Shown here in pieces: positions 37,521 through 50,200 of a stretch of 64,000 nt of DNA. Origin of the DNA: Alviniconcha marisindica. Its lineage: Eukaryota > Mollusca > Gastropoda > Provannidae. A program made the position numbers and the translations under genes. Location of the stretch: the NCBI GenBank assembly GCA_018857735.1, contig JABMCL010000953.1, forward strand, positions 107,501 to 171,500, in the 5' to 3' direction. The notes below the pieces were generated by a model. It was not told the origin of the DNA. It was given only the letters and a program-made list of their open reading frames with translations, and made no database searches. The stretch's first letter is position 1; each line of letters begins with the position of its first letter.

Positions 37521-38099
37521 GGTAGCATGTCTTTGTGAGCTTCCCTAACTGCTTGGACAGCAAGCTCCACAACGTGTTCTTTTAGTCTTGGTGTTAGTTC
37601 ATACAGCGCATCACAATGGGTTTTGAATGTTTCTGAACTAAGTCCAGGGAGATTTAGGTACTCACAGAATTTGTTCAGTTTTCTAGCAGCAAAACCACAA
37701 AGAACACTTGCTGTAACAGTTCTCCTGATAACTTCGAATGAGCTGTTTTCTGCTGGCATTGTTGCAGAGGTATAGTTAGTACTTATCAAAGTGTCGCAGT
37801 TTGAACATGTTACCTCAGTTCAAATGCACAGTCATTCCCCTTTACCGAGACTCCTCTGACTGTAGACGCACAGCTGTTTGTCCACAAACAGGGCAGGCAC
37901 ACGCTGCAAAAAGGCCTGCAATTTCGTTGAGATCGCAAATGGTTGTTGGGAGTGGCGTGTTGTCCACTGGCCCTTGAACATCTGAGTTGGTCGGATGATC
38001 GATCCTGGCAGTTCACAACTACCCGATTCACTTCCATCTTTCTTGTGGAACGCTTTGAACTTTTTACCGCTAGCTCCTATGACGTGTTCAGAACAAGCT

Positions 38100-39345
38100 G
38101 CGGCAGAAGTAGAACTAGAAGCGACTGGACTGGAGTCGGATAGAAGATGGTACAGAAGAGACTGGACTGGAGTCGGATAGAAGATGGTACAGAAGAGACT
38201 GGACTAGAGTCGGATAGAAGATGGTACAGAAGAGACTGGACTGGAGATAGAAGATGGTACAGAAGCGACTGGACTGGAGTCGGATAGAAGATGGTACAGA
38301 AGAGACTGGACTGGAGTCGGATAGAAGATGGTACAGAAGAGACTGGACTGGAGTCGGATAGAAGATGGTACAGAAGAGACTGGACTGGAGATAGAAGATG
38401 GTACAGAAGCGACTGGACTGGACTGAGTCGGATAGAAGATGGTACAGAAGAGACTGGGCTGGAGATAGAAGATGGTACAGAAGAGACTGGGCTGGAGATA
38501 GAAGATGGTACAGAAGAGACTGGACTGGAGTCGGATAGAAGATGGTACAGAAGAGACTGGACTGGAGTCGGATAGAAGATGGTACAGAAGAGACTGGACT
38601 GGAGATAGAAGATGGTACAGAAGCGACTGGACTGGAGTCGGATAGAAGATGGTACAGAAGAGACTGGACTGGAGTCGGATAGAAGATGGTACAGAAGAGA
38701 CTGGACTGGAGATAGAAGATGGTACAGAAGCGACTGGACTGGAGTCGGATAGAAGATGGTACAGAAGGACTGGACTGAGAAGAAGACTGGTACAGAAGAG
38801 ACTGGCTGGATGTAGAAGATGGTACAGAAGAGACTGGACTGGATGGATAGAAGATGGTACAGAAGAGACTGGACTGGAGTCGGATAGAAGATGGTACAGA
38901 AGAGACTGGGCTGGAGATAGAAGATGGTACAGAAGAGACTGGACTGGAGATAGAAGATGGTACAGAAGAGACTGGACTGGAGTCGGATAGAAGATGGTAC
39001 AGAAGAGACTGGACTGGAGATAGAAGATGGTACAGAAGAGACTGGACTGGAGATAGAAGATGGTACAGAAGAGACTGGACTGGAGATAGAAGATGGTACA
39101 GAAGAGACTGGACTGGAGATAGAAGATGGTACAGAAGAGACTGGACTGGAGATAGAAGATGGTACAGAAGAGACTGGGCTGGAGATAGAAGATGGTACAG
39201 AAGAGACTGGACTGGAGATAGAAGATGGTACAGAAGAGACTGGACTGGAGATAGAAGATGGTACAGAAGCGACTGGACTGGAGATAGAAGATGGTACAGA
39301 AGAGACTGGGCTGGAAATAGATGGTACAGAAGAAACTGCAAGTGC
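38100..39345. repeat. 33-45-bp minisatellite in the N-terminal part of the transposase frame
   Basis: The basic unit is GAGACTGGACTGGAG plus ATAGAAGATGGTACAGAA (33 bases), with a longer variant containing TCGG. On the minus strand it encodes repeated SSVPSSISSPV. The regular 33-base form dominates 38990-39300, and mixed longer units lie at 38110-38900. Confidence 0.95.
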
Positions 39346-39495
39346 AAGTTCGCAGCCGCGAGATACGTCGCTTTCATGTGGCTCGATTTCCGGCTCCCGG
39401 TTTCGCTTTCTACTCTCTCTAGCACTCTGCAACTGTTGCTTTCTTAAAGACCGTGCAGTATAACTGCGAATGGTGGCTTGCTTTGTTGGAGGCAT

Positions 39496-40120
39496 CTTTA
39501 TTTATTGAAAAATCTCAGACACTGAGAAACGATGGCATCACGATTCGACAAAGAACGTCGTTCGCCGGAAGTTTCAGTTCAAATTTTCGGCCAATCAAAA
39601 CCCAAGAACCAAGAGTCGGAAGTTGTAATGTTACTATATATAGTAACACCCGTACTTTGCAGTCATGTGACATCCATTTATGGGCATTTTCGGCAATCCG
39701 GTGGGGTCAGAGTTTGCTTAATAAAGCTCCGGAGTCTTCCGAAGGTGCTTCGGCACTTTGATTAACGAACAGGGGAGAGAATTCTGCGTACGCCAGTAGC
39801 TAACACTCTATGATTTCTTGGCTGTTGCTATGTGCATCCACGGCCTGAAAATGACGATTTTTTCAGCGCAGAAAACTTTGTTGAGCTCATATGTCTGAGA
39901 ATATTTTTTCTCGTGTCATTTATTTCAACAAACAGCAAATTGTGAGACTAACAGCTGTGCAAAACTGATAAAAGATACACCAAAGAAGACAAAAAACAAC
40001 ACACACAAAAAACTAAATTAATGATTTTGCACAAAAAATGGGGCAAAACATCACCTTAAAACTTTCTAATATCTTGCTACTATTTCCTGTTCTAAGTCAA
40101 GTTGTTCCAGTACAAGAGGC
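39496..40120. other. spacer right of the transposase relic
   Basis: AT-rich DNA with TATATATAG near 39633 and a short AAGGTGCTTCGGCAC palindromic core at 39740. No terminal repeat of the transposase could be recognised, and no gene is seen. Confidence 0.4.
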
Positions 40121-40350
40121 AGGAATAGCTCAGCGGCCGAATTCTGATCCGAACCGGGTCAGTCAAGTTCCAGTCACCGGAGCGGAGGAGGCGGCAAAAT
40201 ATTTCGTCGTGTGACTTTCTGTGCTGACTTTTCAATTTCCTTTCACCCCTGTCGCCGCAGCCGAGGCCCAACTGAGTAAAAGATCCCGGTCATTCTGCCA
40301 CTTAGGTGGCAGGTTACAACCAAACATGCACTGATAACTCCCTTTCCCGT
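40121..40350 (+). mobile_element. tRNA-derived SINE-like insertion
   Basis: GGAATAGCTCAGCGG fits the tRNA A box well and AGTTCCAGTCACCGG resembles a B box. The body contains AAAAGATCCCGGTCATTCTG, related to the other two copies. It lies between the broken transposase and GCN1. Confidence 0.6.
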
Positions 40351-40640
40351 GGACGTAAAGAATTATTGAACCGTGCTTCGGCATTGGTCACAACTTGTCC
40401 CTAATATGTCAACTGACATCTGAGGACATTAAGCATCACTTCATCAGTCATCATCAAGAACAAGAGCCATCAGAGTTCAGGAGCTGTGTGAGACTGAGAG
40501 ACGAGGTGGCCGTCCTGGGCTCCCCGTCCAACATCAGTCTGAACCATGTACGCGGCATTGGTCACAGTTTGTCCCGCCTAAGATATGCCGTCAACCCGAC
40601 ATCCGAGGCGGACACTCAGTGATCATAGAACAAGAGTCCA
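40350..40640 (+). repeat. dispersed repeat, two adjacent copies right of the transposase relic
   Basis: The first copy (40350-40440) matches the second half of the 36393-36560 repeat. The second (40474-40620) matches its whole length, starting AGTTCAGGAGCTGTGTGAGA and ending CCGACATCCGAGG. The family is unknown to me. Confidence 0.7.
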
Positions 40641-41195
40641 GGCGAGATCAAGAGGGGGGAGGTGAGCTGGACGCTCATGAAGAAGTTAGACACTTTTGCG
40701 GGTCCAGGCGAGACTGATCACTGAAGAGGAGGGAGGTGGTGCTGAACCGGCCTCAACTGACTAGCCCAGACGAGATCATGAGCAGGGAGGCGGTGAGAGC
40801 TGGGTTCTAAAAAAGTTGGACTTCTTTTTTGCTTCAAGTTGTTACTTAACAGCGGTGCAACGGCGGACATTGACTCTCGCCCACTTCCCCTTATAGTAAG
40901 CATCATTGCTTCTGCAAAATGTTTACTTACTTAGAACAAGAAAAGCTTGATTTCGGTGCAGTAGAGTGTTTAGATACGTAGCAGACGAAAAACTGTACCG
41001 AGATTATATGGATTACCAAAACTATAATTTCCAGTTTATTAACGTATTTCAGCCCCAAAACTGTCCAGAATCAAAAATTCATGTTGTTTCTTTAAAATTA
41101 ATCAATAATTATTTGCCACAATACAAGATTTTCATTCAAATGGGAGAAGAAATGAAATTCAATAAGAGTGTATCGTTACACATTGCACCATCAAA

Positions 41196-41216
41196 ATGGC
41201 GGAGCGCAGCAGTTCT
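41196..41216 (+). CDS. GCN1: GCN1 exon 1, coding part
   Basis: Seven codons, MAERSSS, followed directly by GTAAGT (phase 0). The 5' UTR upstream is not delimited. A short first coding exon ahead of the LKRFA block fits the family N terminus. Confidence 0.75.
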
Positions 41217-44200
41217 GTAAGTTTCCCACGTGGAAGACGCTTATTTTAGTGATCTAATTTTGTATAACATTTCTTTCAGTTTGAATGAAAAATCTCATTT
41301 TTGCATTTGCTTGCAGAGCGCTGATGCTTTAAAGCGGTTTGCGGCGAAAATAACATCATCTAGCACCAAAGAGCGAATTGGTGTTGTACAGGATGTCACC
41401 AGTCATGTCAGAAATGGAGGTTAGTGTTTCCCAGCCTTCTTCTAAAGTTCGGTTTTGGCATTTTGGGAGGCGGATTTGAGGGGGGCACCAGAAGTTTGTT
41501 TGAAATAGATAGCTCCACGACTAGAAGCCGACGTACGTAACATTTAATGTCAGACTAACCCTCGAAGTAAGTAGCTCTATCTGGCTTACGTTAAAACATG
41601 ACCAAAAACCGTCTGCTACGTAACGGTTCAAGCAAACCATGATCAGGTTAACGTAATCAGTTCCTGGTCAGAGCTCACTTCTAGTTCTGCTCTCTCAGTA
41701 TCTGAACAGCCACATCGTTCAACAGGTTGACTGTCCCTGCCTGGGAGTTGCACTAATAGTATAGTAATACACAACCCAAAAGGGACGATCTACAACTGTA
41801 TTTAAGTAGATAATTGTGATATAACATTAACAGTAACACTAACACACTGACACCATCACAAAATGATGATGTGGGGTTTAATCTTTTCAGATGTGGGGCT
41901 GGACATCACAAGGTAGGCCAGCACCACTCTGATCACAAGATGTGCTGTGTTGTCACCATTCTTAGCTACATGGAATTGGGGAGGGAGGTGCACACTGCAG
42001 AATTACCCAATCTGTTTCCGTATTTTTCAACAGAATTGCCGGAACAAGCGGTCAAAGGTATTTTTCGATTCCTGTCCTCCACCATCGGACGATACCAAGA
42101 TGCGGGGTCAAGACGAGCAACATACAAGTTGGTGGCAGCTGTGGTTCGAGCCTTTCCAGAGTCCAGTGTGAAGAATGTTGTGGCTGCCTTGTCTTCCTTT
42201 GCTGACAGCTGCAAGAAGAGATGTGCACCTTGGTAAATCACAGCTAAGAATGACATGTGATGGGATGTTCTTTCAAAATGATACTGATATTGATAATAGT
42301 GATATGACAAATGTCTGGGCCATACAATATGAATAGGACATTTGACATTTGTTCTTGTCAGCAATAGCTTAGTAGTACTAGTAGTAGTGATGTGATAGTT
42401 TTCAGGTTGAGGCTGTTACCACTGATCAAAGTGTATGACTATATCAGAGTATGTCACTGCAGCACAGGTATGTACAGACATTTGTTTTCAAGGGAGTATA
42501 AAGTTCTATAAAAGTATAAGGGCATATGCTCACAAAGAACATCCCCCCCAATATGCTCACAAAGAACCCCCCTCCCCGCCCCCCTCCACACACACACAGA
42601 GACACAAATATATATATATATATATACATACACACACTCATCAGAGGGATCTCCCTTTGACATTATGATTATTTTGTGCAACTTCTCCTTTTCTGCATTT
42701 TTGTTGTTGTTGTTATTCTTTTCCTTTGTCACAGGTACTTTCAAACTTCATTTTGTGCATAAAAATATCTAGTATCATTTCTGTGGCCAGTGTTTTTTAG
42801 CTGTAATCTGTGATTTGACTCCTGGATGTGCCTTTACTTCTTACTCTCCCTCAGCCCCATGACTGGAATGATGTTTTTGTCTTCTTCGCATTGTTCCCAG
42901 CCCTGCCACAGCTGAAATACACAATATCATAAAGCCAGGGAAACAGTCATGGGTTATAATGTCTTATGAATGACAGTGTCAGTGAGGGTTGAAAGCATGG
43001 CTGCTTGCATCACTGGCCACAGAATCCAGGAGTCCAGGGGTCTTTGACTTTGTGACATTCTGCATACAGTCATGACATGTCCATACACACACACAAAGGT
43101 GTTGGATGAGACAGTCTCAGAATTATTGTGATCTTGGATAAAAGCTTCAGCTGCTGCCTTGTCCATTTTACATAAACATGTTTGCTTGCTTCTGCATTTG
43201 TTCCATTGGCTTCCAATCTGTTGGTGAATCAACCACAGACTTTCTTTCACCTGTTTCGCTTCTGTTACCTTGCTGACATCCTCAAAACTGATGTTCCTTC
43301 CCAACTCTGTTCCTCCTGACGCTTGTTTCATCTCCCTTCTGTCAAAACAAGGTCATCTAGCCAATGCTGTTTTGCTTACCAAGGTCCTACACTCTGGAAC
43401 AAACTCCTGTACAACATCAGGCATGCTTCTGCCATCACTCTTTCAAAGCAGCTCAAAAAACGGAACTTTTCCATCAGCAGAATGCATAATTTTTCATTCA
43501 AGGAATGGAGATAGGGATATTCACACTGCTACTTGTACATGTATGTGTTTGTGTGTGTGTTGGGGGGTGGGGGGTAGGTACTAAATTAGAAAATACCTGT
43601 GTGTGTGCAGTGGCATTGTATAATTACCATATTATATATGAATGTAAATTGTTTGTGTAGTACTTAGCAGTAGTAATTCTCCTTGACTAGTGTATTCTTT
43701 GATTGTTGCCATTGTGAAGTGCTTACAGCTCATCTTGAGGTGATGCACATGACAAGTGTTCATTATTACTATATTAGACTATGTTATTGCTGACTGCACA
43801 TTCAGTGAATGGAGTGGTATTGACTGAAAATCTTGGAGTCTGACATGTTCCTCTTGCTTCTGTTTTCAGCAAGAGCTCCTCTGGTGATGCTCTGTATGCA
43901 TTGTCGTGGACATGCATCGTCTTCAGAGAAGTCCTGTCTTCACAGAGTAATGTGTCAGAGGATGCTTTACAACAGCTGGTCAGTGTTGCTTAGCTTTGTT
44001 TGAGTTCAACTGACAGCGATGCACTTTAAAATCAACTCTGTATTAGCAAACTACCTACCCCTTAAGTGACTGCTGTCAGGAATGTTTGTTTTAATGGGAC
44101 CATAGAAATCAGGCACATTTTGCGGGTCGACCCCACACATTTTCACATGTTTTGTATTGTCCCATCACAATAACTCGAGCATTCTTCTCAACCTTTTATG

Positions 44201-47200
44201 TGTTTTCATTCACAGAAGAAGAAAAGTCTAAAAATCATTCACACATGTATATGCTTGCACATACACACATATGCATGCATACATATAAACACAGACGTAT
44301 GCATATGCTTGCATGCACATTCATGCATGCACACATACACACCCAGTACACTTGTGTTAAAATTTTGTTTTGTTGAGAGACCAAGTGGAGATGAAAGCTG
44401 ACGTTGCGTTGTGGTGCCTGTGACAGGTGGTGCTGCAGTCTGTGCTGGTATACGGGGCTGCTGCTGTCGACAGGAAGGTTCTCAACCAAGCCATTTACCG
44501 GAAACTGCGCCTCGTCTGGATCTCAGTAATACCCCTTGTCACCCCACCAGCCCCTCCTGAAGGGTTCAGCATCATCTTAGTATCACCCTTTGTCATCTCA
44601 CCAGCCCCTCCTGAAGGGTTCAGCATCATCTTAGTATCACCCTTTGTCATCTCACCAGCCCCTCCTGAAGGGTTCAGCATCATTTTAGTATTGTACAAGC
44701 TGTTGCTTCTTTGTTCTGGTTGCAGGCAAATTTTAAAGCCTGTCTGCACGATTTGGAGCTTTCTTGTTTTTGCTTCCTTGTTTCTTTATGAAACAGGGTT
44801 ATACTGTAATTGGTGGAAACCTAACTGAGTGTGAAATACCTTTAAGTTTAAAGATCATGGGACATACTCATTGCAAATTTTGCATAAATATTGCATTTGT
44901 AGGGTGCCGTACACATTTTGGTCATATTGCTGTGTCACCGTACACAAAATGACTGAACACCAATTAGTATGAAACCGAATCCTAATGAACCCATATCTGG
45001 AAGAAGAATCGGTCCCCGTATCAGACTGGCCAGAAATCGCAAACTGATCAGTAATAATTTCCAGTCAGCTGACTGAGGACACGTTCCCAGACATGGAATT
45101 TGGAACGATCCATTGTGCCTAGTAAAATTGTCAGTGTTTATCATAATTTACTCAAAGGCAGAAGACTACAAAACCAAAAACAAAATGTATGTTGACACCA
45201 AATACGAAAGAGAGAAAATGGCGGCAGCCTCAGTTTCAACTTCTTCTCAATACTAGATCCCGCAGTAGACAAGAACTGTGTTTGCCAACATCATCTGCTG
45301 CACAGTTATCTTCAGGAAAATGATGCCGTGTATGATGTTTCAATCTATTCAAACTTTTTGGGAACTGCAAATTTACTGAACGTTTCCACTTTTTTAGTTG
45401 TGCACGGGTAGACTTCCGCTTAACTATTTTCGTCCGCTCACTTTATAGATCATGAGTTACACTCAAGTTACTCCGTCATTTTGTCTTTGTGAACTAATTC
45501 TAGGTTATGCTGTACGCATTTTTTGTACCACTGACACAAAATATGTAATGTTTCGCGTCAGTTGATGCAAATCTCTAAAAGGCAGCATGACCCCTGAAAG
45601 ATGTAGTGAACCATCATACTTTTTTCCCCATGTAACTTTGGTTGCTGCTTGGCCACTTGTGCAGTACACTGCATAGTATGGCTGTATCACAGTTTTGTTA
45701 CCAGTGACCACGTGAGCAGTATACTGCTTAGAGTGGCTGTATCACAGTTTTCATACCAGTGTCCATGTGTGCAGCATGCTGCTTATTGTGGCTGTATCAC
45801 AGTTTTCATACCATTCACAGCATTGTGCGGCTATATGACAGTTTTGTTTTGATCCTGTAACGGTGTTTTGTTGGTGGTGCTGCAGGTTCCCGGCTCACTG
45901 GAGAAGTACCTGACGCTGATGGAAAAGGTGGAGGGCTCTGCCTTCAGCGTGTGCTGCGTGGCCGTAGTGCTGCGCTACCTCGCAGCCACCAAGAACAAAG
46001 CTCTCATCGACAAGTATAAGGTGCTTGCATCTTCCCATGCTTTTGAGGACTGACATGAAAATGTGTACTTGCATGTAGGAATTGGGATTTATTGGACCTC
46101 TCCAAACATCCCAGATTTACTGGAGGCAGTTTGTTTACCTTTGAAATTGAGATGAGTGCTGCATGACAGTGGCTTGAGGTCAATTCACTGAGACAGTTCG
46201 TGTGCAGTGAGACAGTTCATGTGCAGTGAGACAGTTCATGTGCAGTGAGGCAGTTCATGTGCAGTGTGAGACAGTTCATGTGCAGTGAGGCAGTTCATGT
46301 GCAGTGAGCAGTTCATGTGCAGTGAGGCAGTTCATGTGCAGTGAGGCAGTTCATGTGCAGTGAGGCAGTTCATGTGCAGTGAGGCAGTTCATGTGCAGTG
46401 AGACAGTTCATGTGCAGTGAGGCAGTTCATGTGCAGTGAGATGGTTCAGGTGCAATAATAGCCTTTATTGATTTTAGTGAGAATATTAATGTAGGACCCA
46501 GCACATGTTGAAGTCAGTGATGTATGATGATGATAGCCCATGTTGAAGTCAGTGATGTATGATGATAGATAGCCCATGTTGAAGTCAGTGATGTATGATG
46601 ATAGACAGCCCATGTTGAAGTCAGTGATGTGTGATGATGATAGCCCATGTTGAAGTCAGTGATGTGTGATGATGATAGCCCATGTTGAAGTCAGTGATGT
46701 ATGATAGACAGCCCATGTTGAAGTCAGTGATGTATGATGATAGACAGCCCATGTTAAAGTCATTGAAGTGAGGTTTGTTACTTTGTGCAGGGAGCATACC
46801 TAGAGCTGTACCTGAAGCAAGTCCTTGCCAGTCGCACGAGACCCCCGCATGCTGTTGTGGTGAGTGCTCACGCTGGCCCCCGTGTCACCTCCACGCTTGA
46901 CGGGCTGTGAAAACCACACTTAATTACTCATCAGACACATTATTGTCACCTCCACACTTGACAGGCTGTGAAAGCCACACTTAATTACTCATCAGACACA
47001 TTATTGTCACCTACACACTTGACGGGCATTAAAAACCACAATTACTCATCAGACACATCATTGTTACCTACACACTTGACGGGCATTAAAAACCACACTC
47101 ATCAGACACATCATTGTCACCTACATGCTTGACGGGCTGTGAAAGCCACACTTAATTACTCACCAGACACATTGTCACCTACACACTTGACAGGCATTAA

Positions 47201-50200
47201 AAACCACAATTACTCATCAGACACATCATTGTTACCTACACGCTTGATGGGCTGTGAAAACCACACTTAATTACTCATCAGACACATCATTGTCACCTCC
47301 ACACTTGACAGGCGTTCAAAAACAATTACTTGTCAGACACATTGTTGGTGTCGCCCACATGCTTGTTTAGACTTGCCTGTGCCATATCCGGCTTCCAGTA
47401 GTTGTTGAGCTAGTCCTTCTGCACATGCTGTTCCCATGGAAAAGACTTGAATATGAAGGTCTCCACTTGATACAGTTCGGTTTGCTACAGAGAGTGGTTT
47501 GGTTTGTGTGAATATGAAGGTCTCCACTTGATACAGTTCGGTTTGCTACAGAGAGTGGTTTGGTTTGTGTGGATATGAAGGTCTCCACTTGATACAGTTC
47601 GGTTTGCTACAGAGAGTGGTTTGGTTTGTGTGGATATGAAGGTCTCCACTTGATACAGTTCGGTTTGCTACAGAGAGTGGTTTGGTTTGTGTGAATATGA
47701 AGGTCTCCACTTGATACAGTTCGGTTTGCTACAGAGAGTGGTTTGGTTTGTGTGAATATGAAGGTCTCCACTTGATACAGTTCGGTTTGCTACAGAGAGT
47801 GGTTTGGTTTGTGTGAATATGAAGGTCTCCACTTGATACAGTTCGGTTTGCTACAGAGAGTGGTTTGGTTTGTGTGAATATGAAGGTCTCCACTTGATAC
47901 AGTTCGGTTTGCTACAGAGAGTGGTTTGGTTTGTGTGAATATGAAGGTCTCCACTTGATACAGTTCGGTTTGCTACAGAGAGTGGTTTGGTTTGTGTGAA
48001 TATGAAGGTCTCCACTTGATACAGTTCGGTTTGCTACAGAGAGTGGTTTGGTTTGTGTGGAACAGGAGTCGTCACATGAGATACTGCGCCACTGCAGTCA
48101 CGAGGACTTCAGGGGGCAGGTGTTACCAGCTGCACAAAAGGCCATGCTCAGAAACCCAGAAATCATCCTCAGTAGTGAGTATGCCACCACTTGTCTTCCA
48201 CAGATAACCAGCCCCACAGTGGTGTTCCTTTTAAAAAATAGCTCTCTTTCTGTCATTGGTTGTTTTTTTGGCCAAGGTTCACATTCTGTTCTGGGTTCAT
48301 GTTGACAGGATAAATGGCAGATAGCTTGGTGTTCTGCTGTGTCCCACACCCCCTCCCACCCCTCCAGCAGATAGCTTGGTGTTCTGCTGTGTCCCACACC
48401 CCTTCCCACCCCTCCAGCAGATAGCTTGGTGTTCTGCTGTGTCCCACACCCCTTCCCACCCCTCCAGCAGATAGCTTGGTGTTCTGCTGTGTCCCACACC
48501 CCCTCCCACCCCTCCAGCAGATAGCTTGGTGTTCTGCTGTGTCCCACACCCCTTCCCACCCCTCCAGCAGATAGCTTGGTGTTCTGCTGTGTCCCACACC
48601 CCTTCCCACCCCTCCAGCAGATAGCTTGGTGTTCTGCTGTGTCCCACACCCCTTCCCACCCCTCCAGCAGATAGCTTGGTGTTCTGCTGTGTCCCACACC
48701 CCCTCCCACCCCTCCATTTTATAGTTTTTGTTTTTTAGTACTTCATTGACTTGTTGGAAATTTGGGTTGCCATACTAGGGTAAGAATGCAGGGCATGTGT
48801 TGGAATTTGATGATTTCATTGCTCATGATGGTCTTTCATCAGGGTGGTCTTTCATTGTTTGGTCTCTCATCATGATGGTCTTTCATCAGGGTAGTCTCTC
48901 ATCAGGGTAGTCTTTCATTGTTTGGTCTCTCATCATGATGGTATTTCATCAGGGTGGTCTCTCATCAGAGATGGTCTTTCATCAGGGTGGTCTTTCATTG
49001 TTTGGTCTCTCATCATGATGGTCTTTCATCAGGGTGGTCTCTCATCAGGAAAGTCTGTTATCAGGGTGGTCACTCAACAGGGTGATCTGTGGTCTCTCAT
49101 TATGGTGGTGTTTTATTGGGGTGATCTTTAGTCTCACATCAGGGTGGTCTTTGATCAGGGTGGTCTTTGGTCTTTGATCAGGGTGGTCTTTGGTCTTTCA
49201 TATTTCATAGGGGTTCCGTATGGTAAAGATCCTGTTTTCATAATGAACTGTACTCATGACAATTTCTGTACTTTCAGCTGTGGGCAAAATGCTGAGTCAT
49301 GTGAGTGTGGACCTTAGTCAGTATGCTGCTGACATTGGAAAGCTTTTTGGGGGTAAGAGACCAGGCTTTGGATTTAAGTCTAATTGTGTGTGTAGGGGGG
49401 AAGGTTATGCAAGTCTACAATACAAAAATATGTTACACTAGAGTCTGAGCCAGCCACCAGTGCATTCCACCATTTGGTGATCTGTCCTTGGCAGAAGAAG
49501 GCAGAACAGTAATACAGATAAGATTGGCCATAAAGAATATATATAACAATTGGAAAATGCATATTTAACGCAGGCACTAGGGGAGGTACTAGCCATCCCT
49601 ACCTGATCCAGTTTACGTGCGTCCTGTTGTAACAAAACAGTTTCTGTATTTACAGTGGATAGTTTGTTGTTTGTTTGCCTTAGTTTCTGTGTTTACAATG
49701 GATAAAAAATCTGAAACAGAATGAGGCCCAGAGCACTCATGCAGAACCAACCCACAAGGGAGGGAGTTAGTGCTTGAAATACCGAACACAAGTACAACAA
49801 GACGTGAGTCACCTATAGTAACTCACCTGGCATGTGTGTAAATACAAGGTACAGAAACTCCACCACAGGTACAACAAAGACCTGAGTAACCTATGGTAAC
49901 TCTCACCTGGCATGCATGTAAATACGGTGTACATAAACTTCATATATACCTTGCATTTACACGCACGCCAGGTGAAAGTTACCATAGATGACTCGGGTCT
50001 TTCTTGTTGTACTTATGTATTTCAAATGCTAATTAACCCCCTTTGTGTTCATTTTACAGTGGAGAGTTTGTTGTTTGTTTGTCTTAGTTTCTGTGTTTAG
50101 AGGTTGTTGTTTGGTTGCCTTCCTCAGCAAAATCCTGAGGTTTGCCCAGTGTTGGGTGAAGAGGTAGTGTGTGCAGCTGTTTCCCCACACCTGTACCAGT

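Larger units (their letters stand above)
36650..39495 (-). pseudogene. broken Mutator-like transposase gene with minisatellite insertions
   Basis: Read on the minus strand, a basic N terminus (MPPTKQATIRSYTARSLRKQ) starts at 39495. It runs into a 33-base minisatellite (39340-38100), then a zinc-ligand segment with CPVCGQ near 37.87 kb. A helical segment follows (LCGFAARKLNKFCEYLNLPG, 37690-37480), then a 57-base minisatellite (37520-37125). The DDE-type core comes next: VSYDGTWHTRGHSS with the first catalytic Asp near 37.12 kb, the SKYCQKCE Cys motif, FEGSSGMMEVEGA and LSDGDCKTF. Downstream, MGTALRNLITDNKK-like sequence continues beyond an in-frame TGA at about 36771 and a further frameshift. 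This arrangement is that of the Mutator-like transposase domain found in many invertebrate genomes. Several frameshifts and the repeat expansions make it non-functional. No terminal repeats were identified. Confidence 0.78.
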
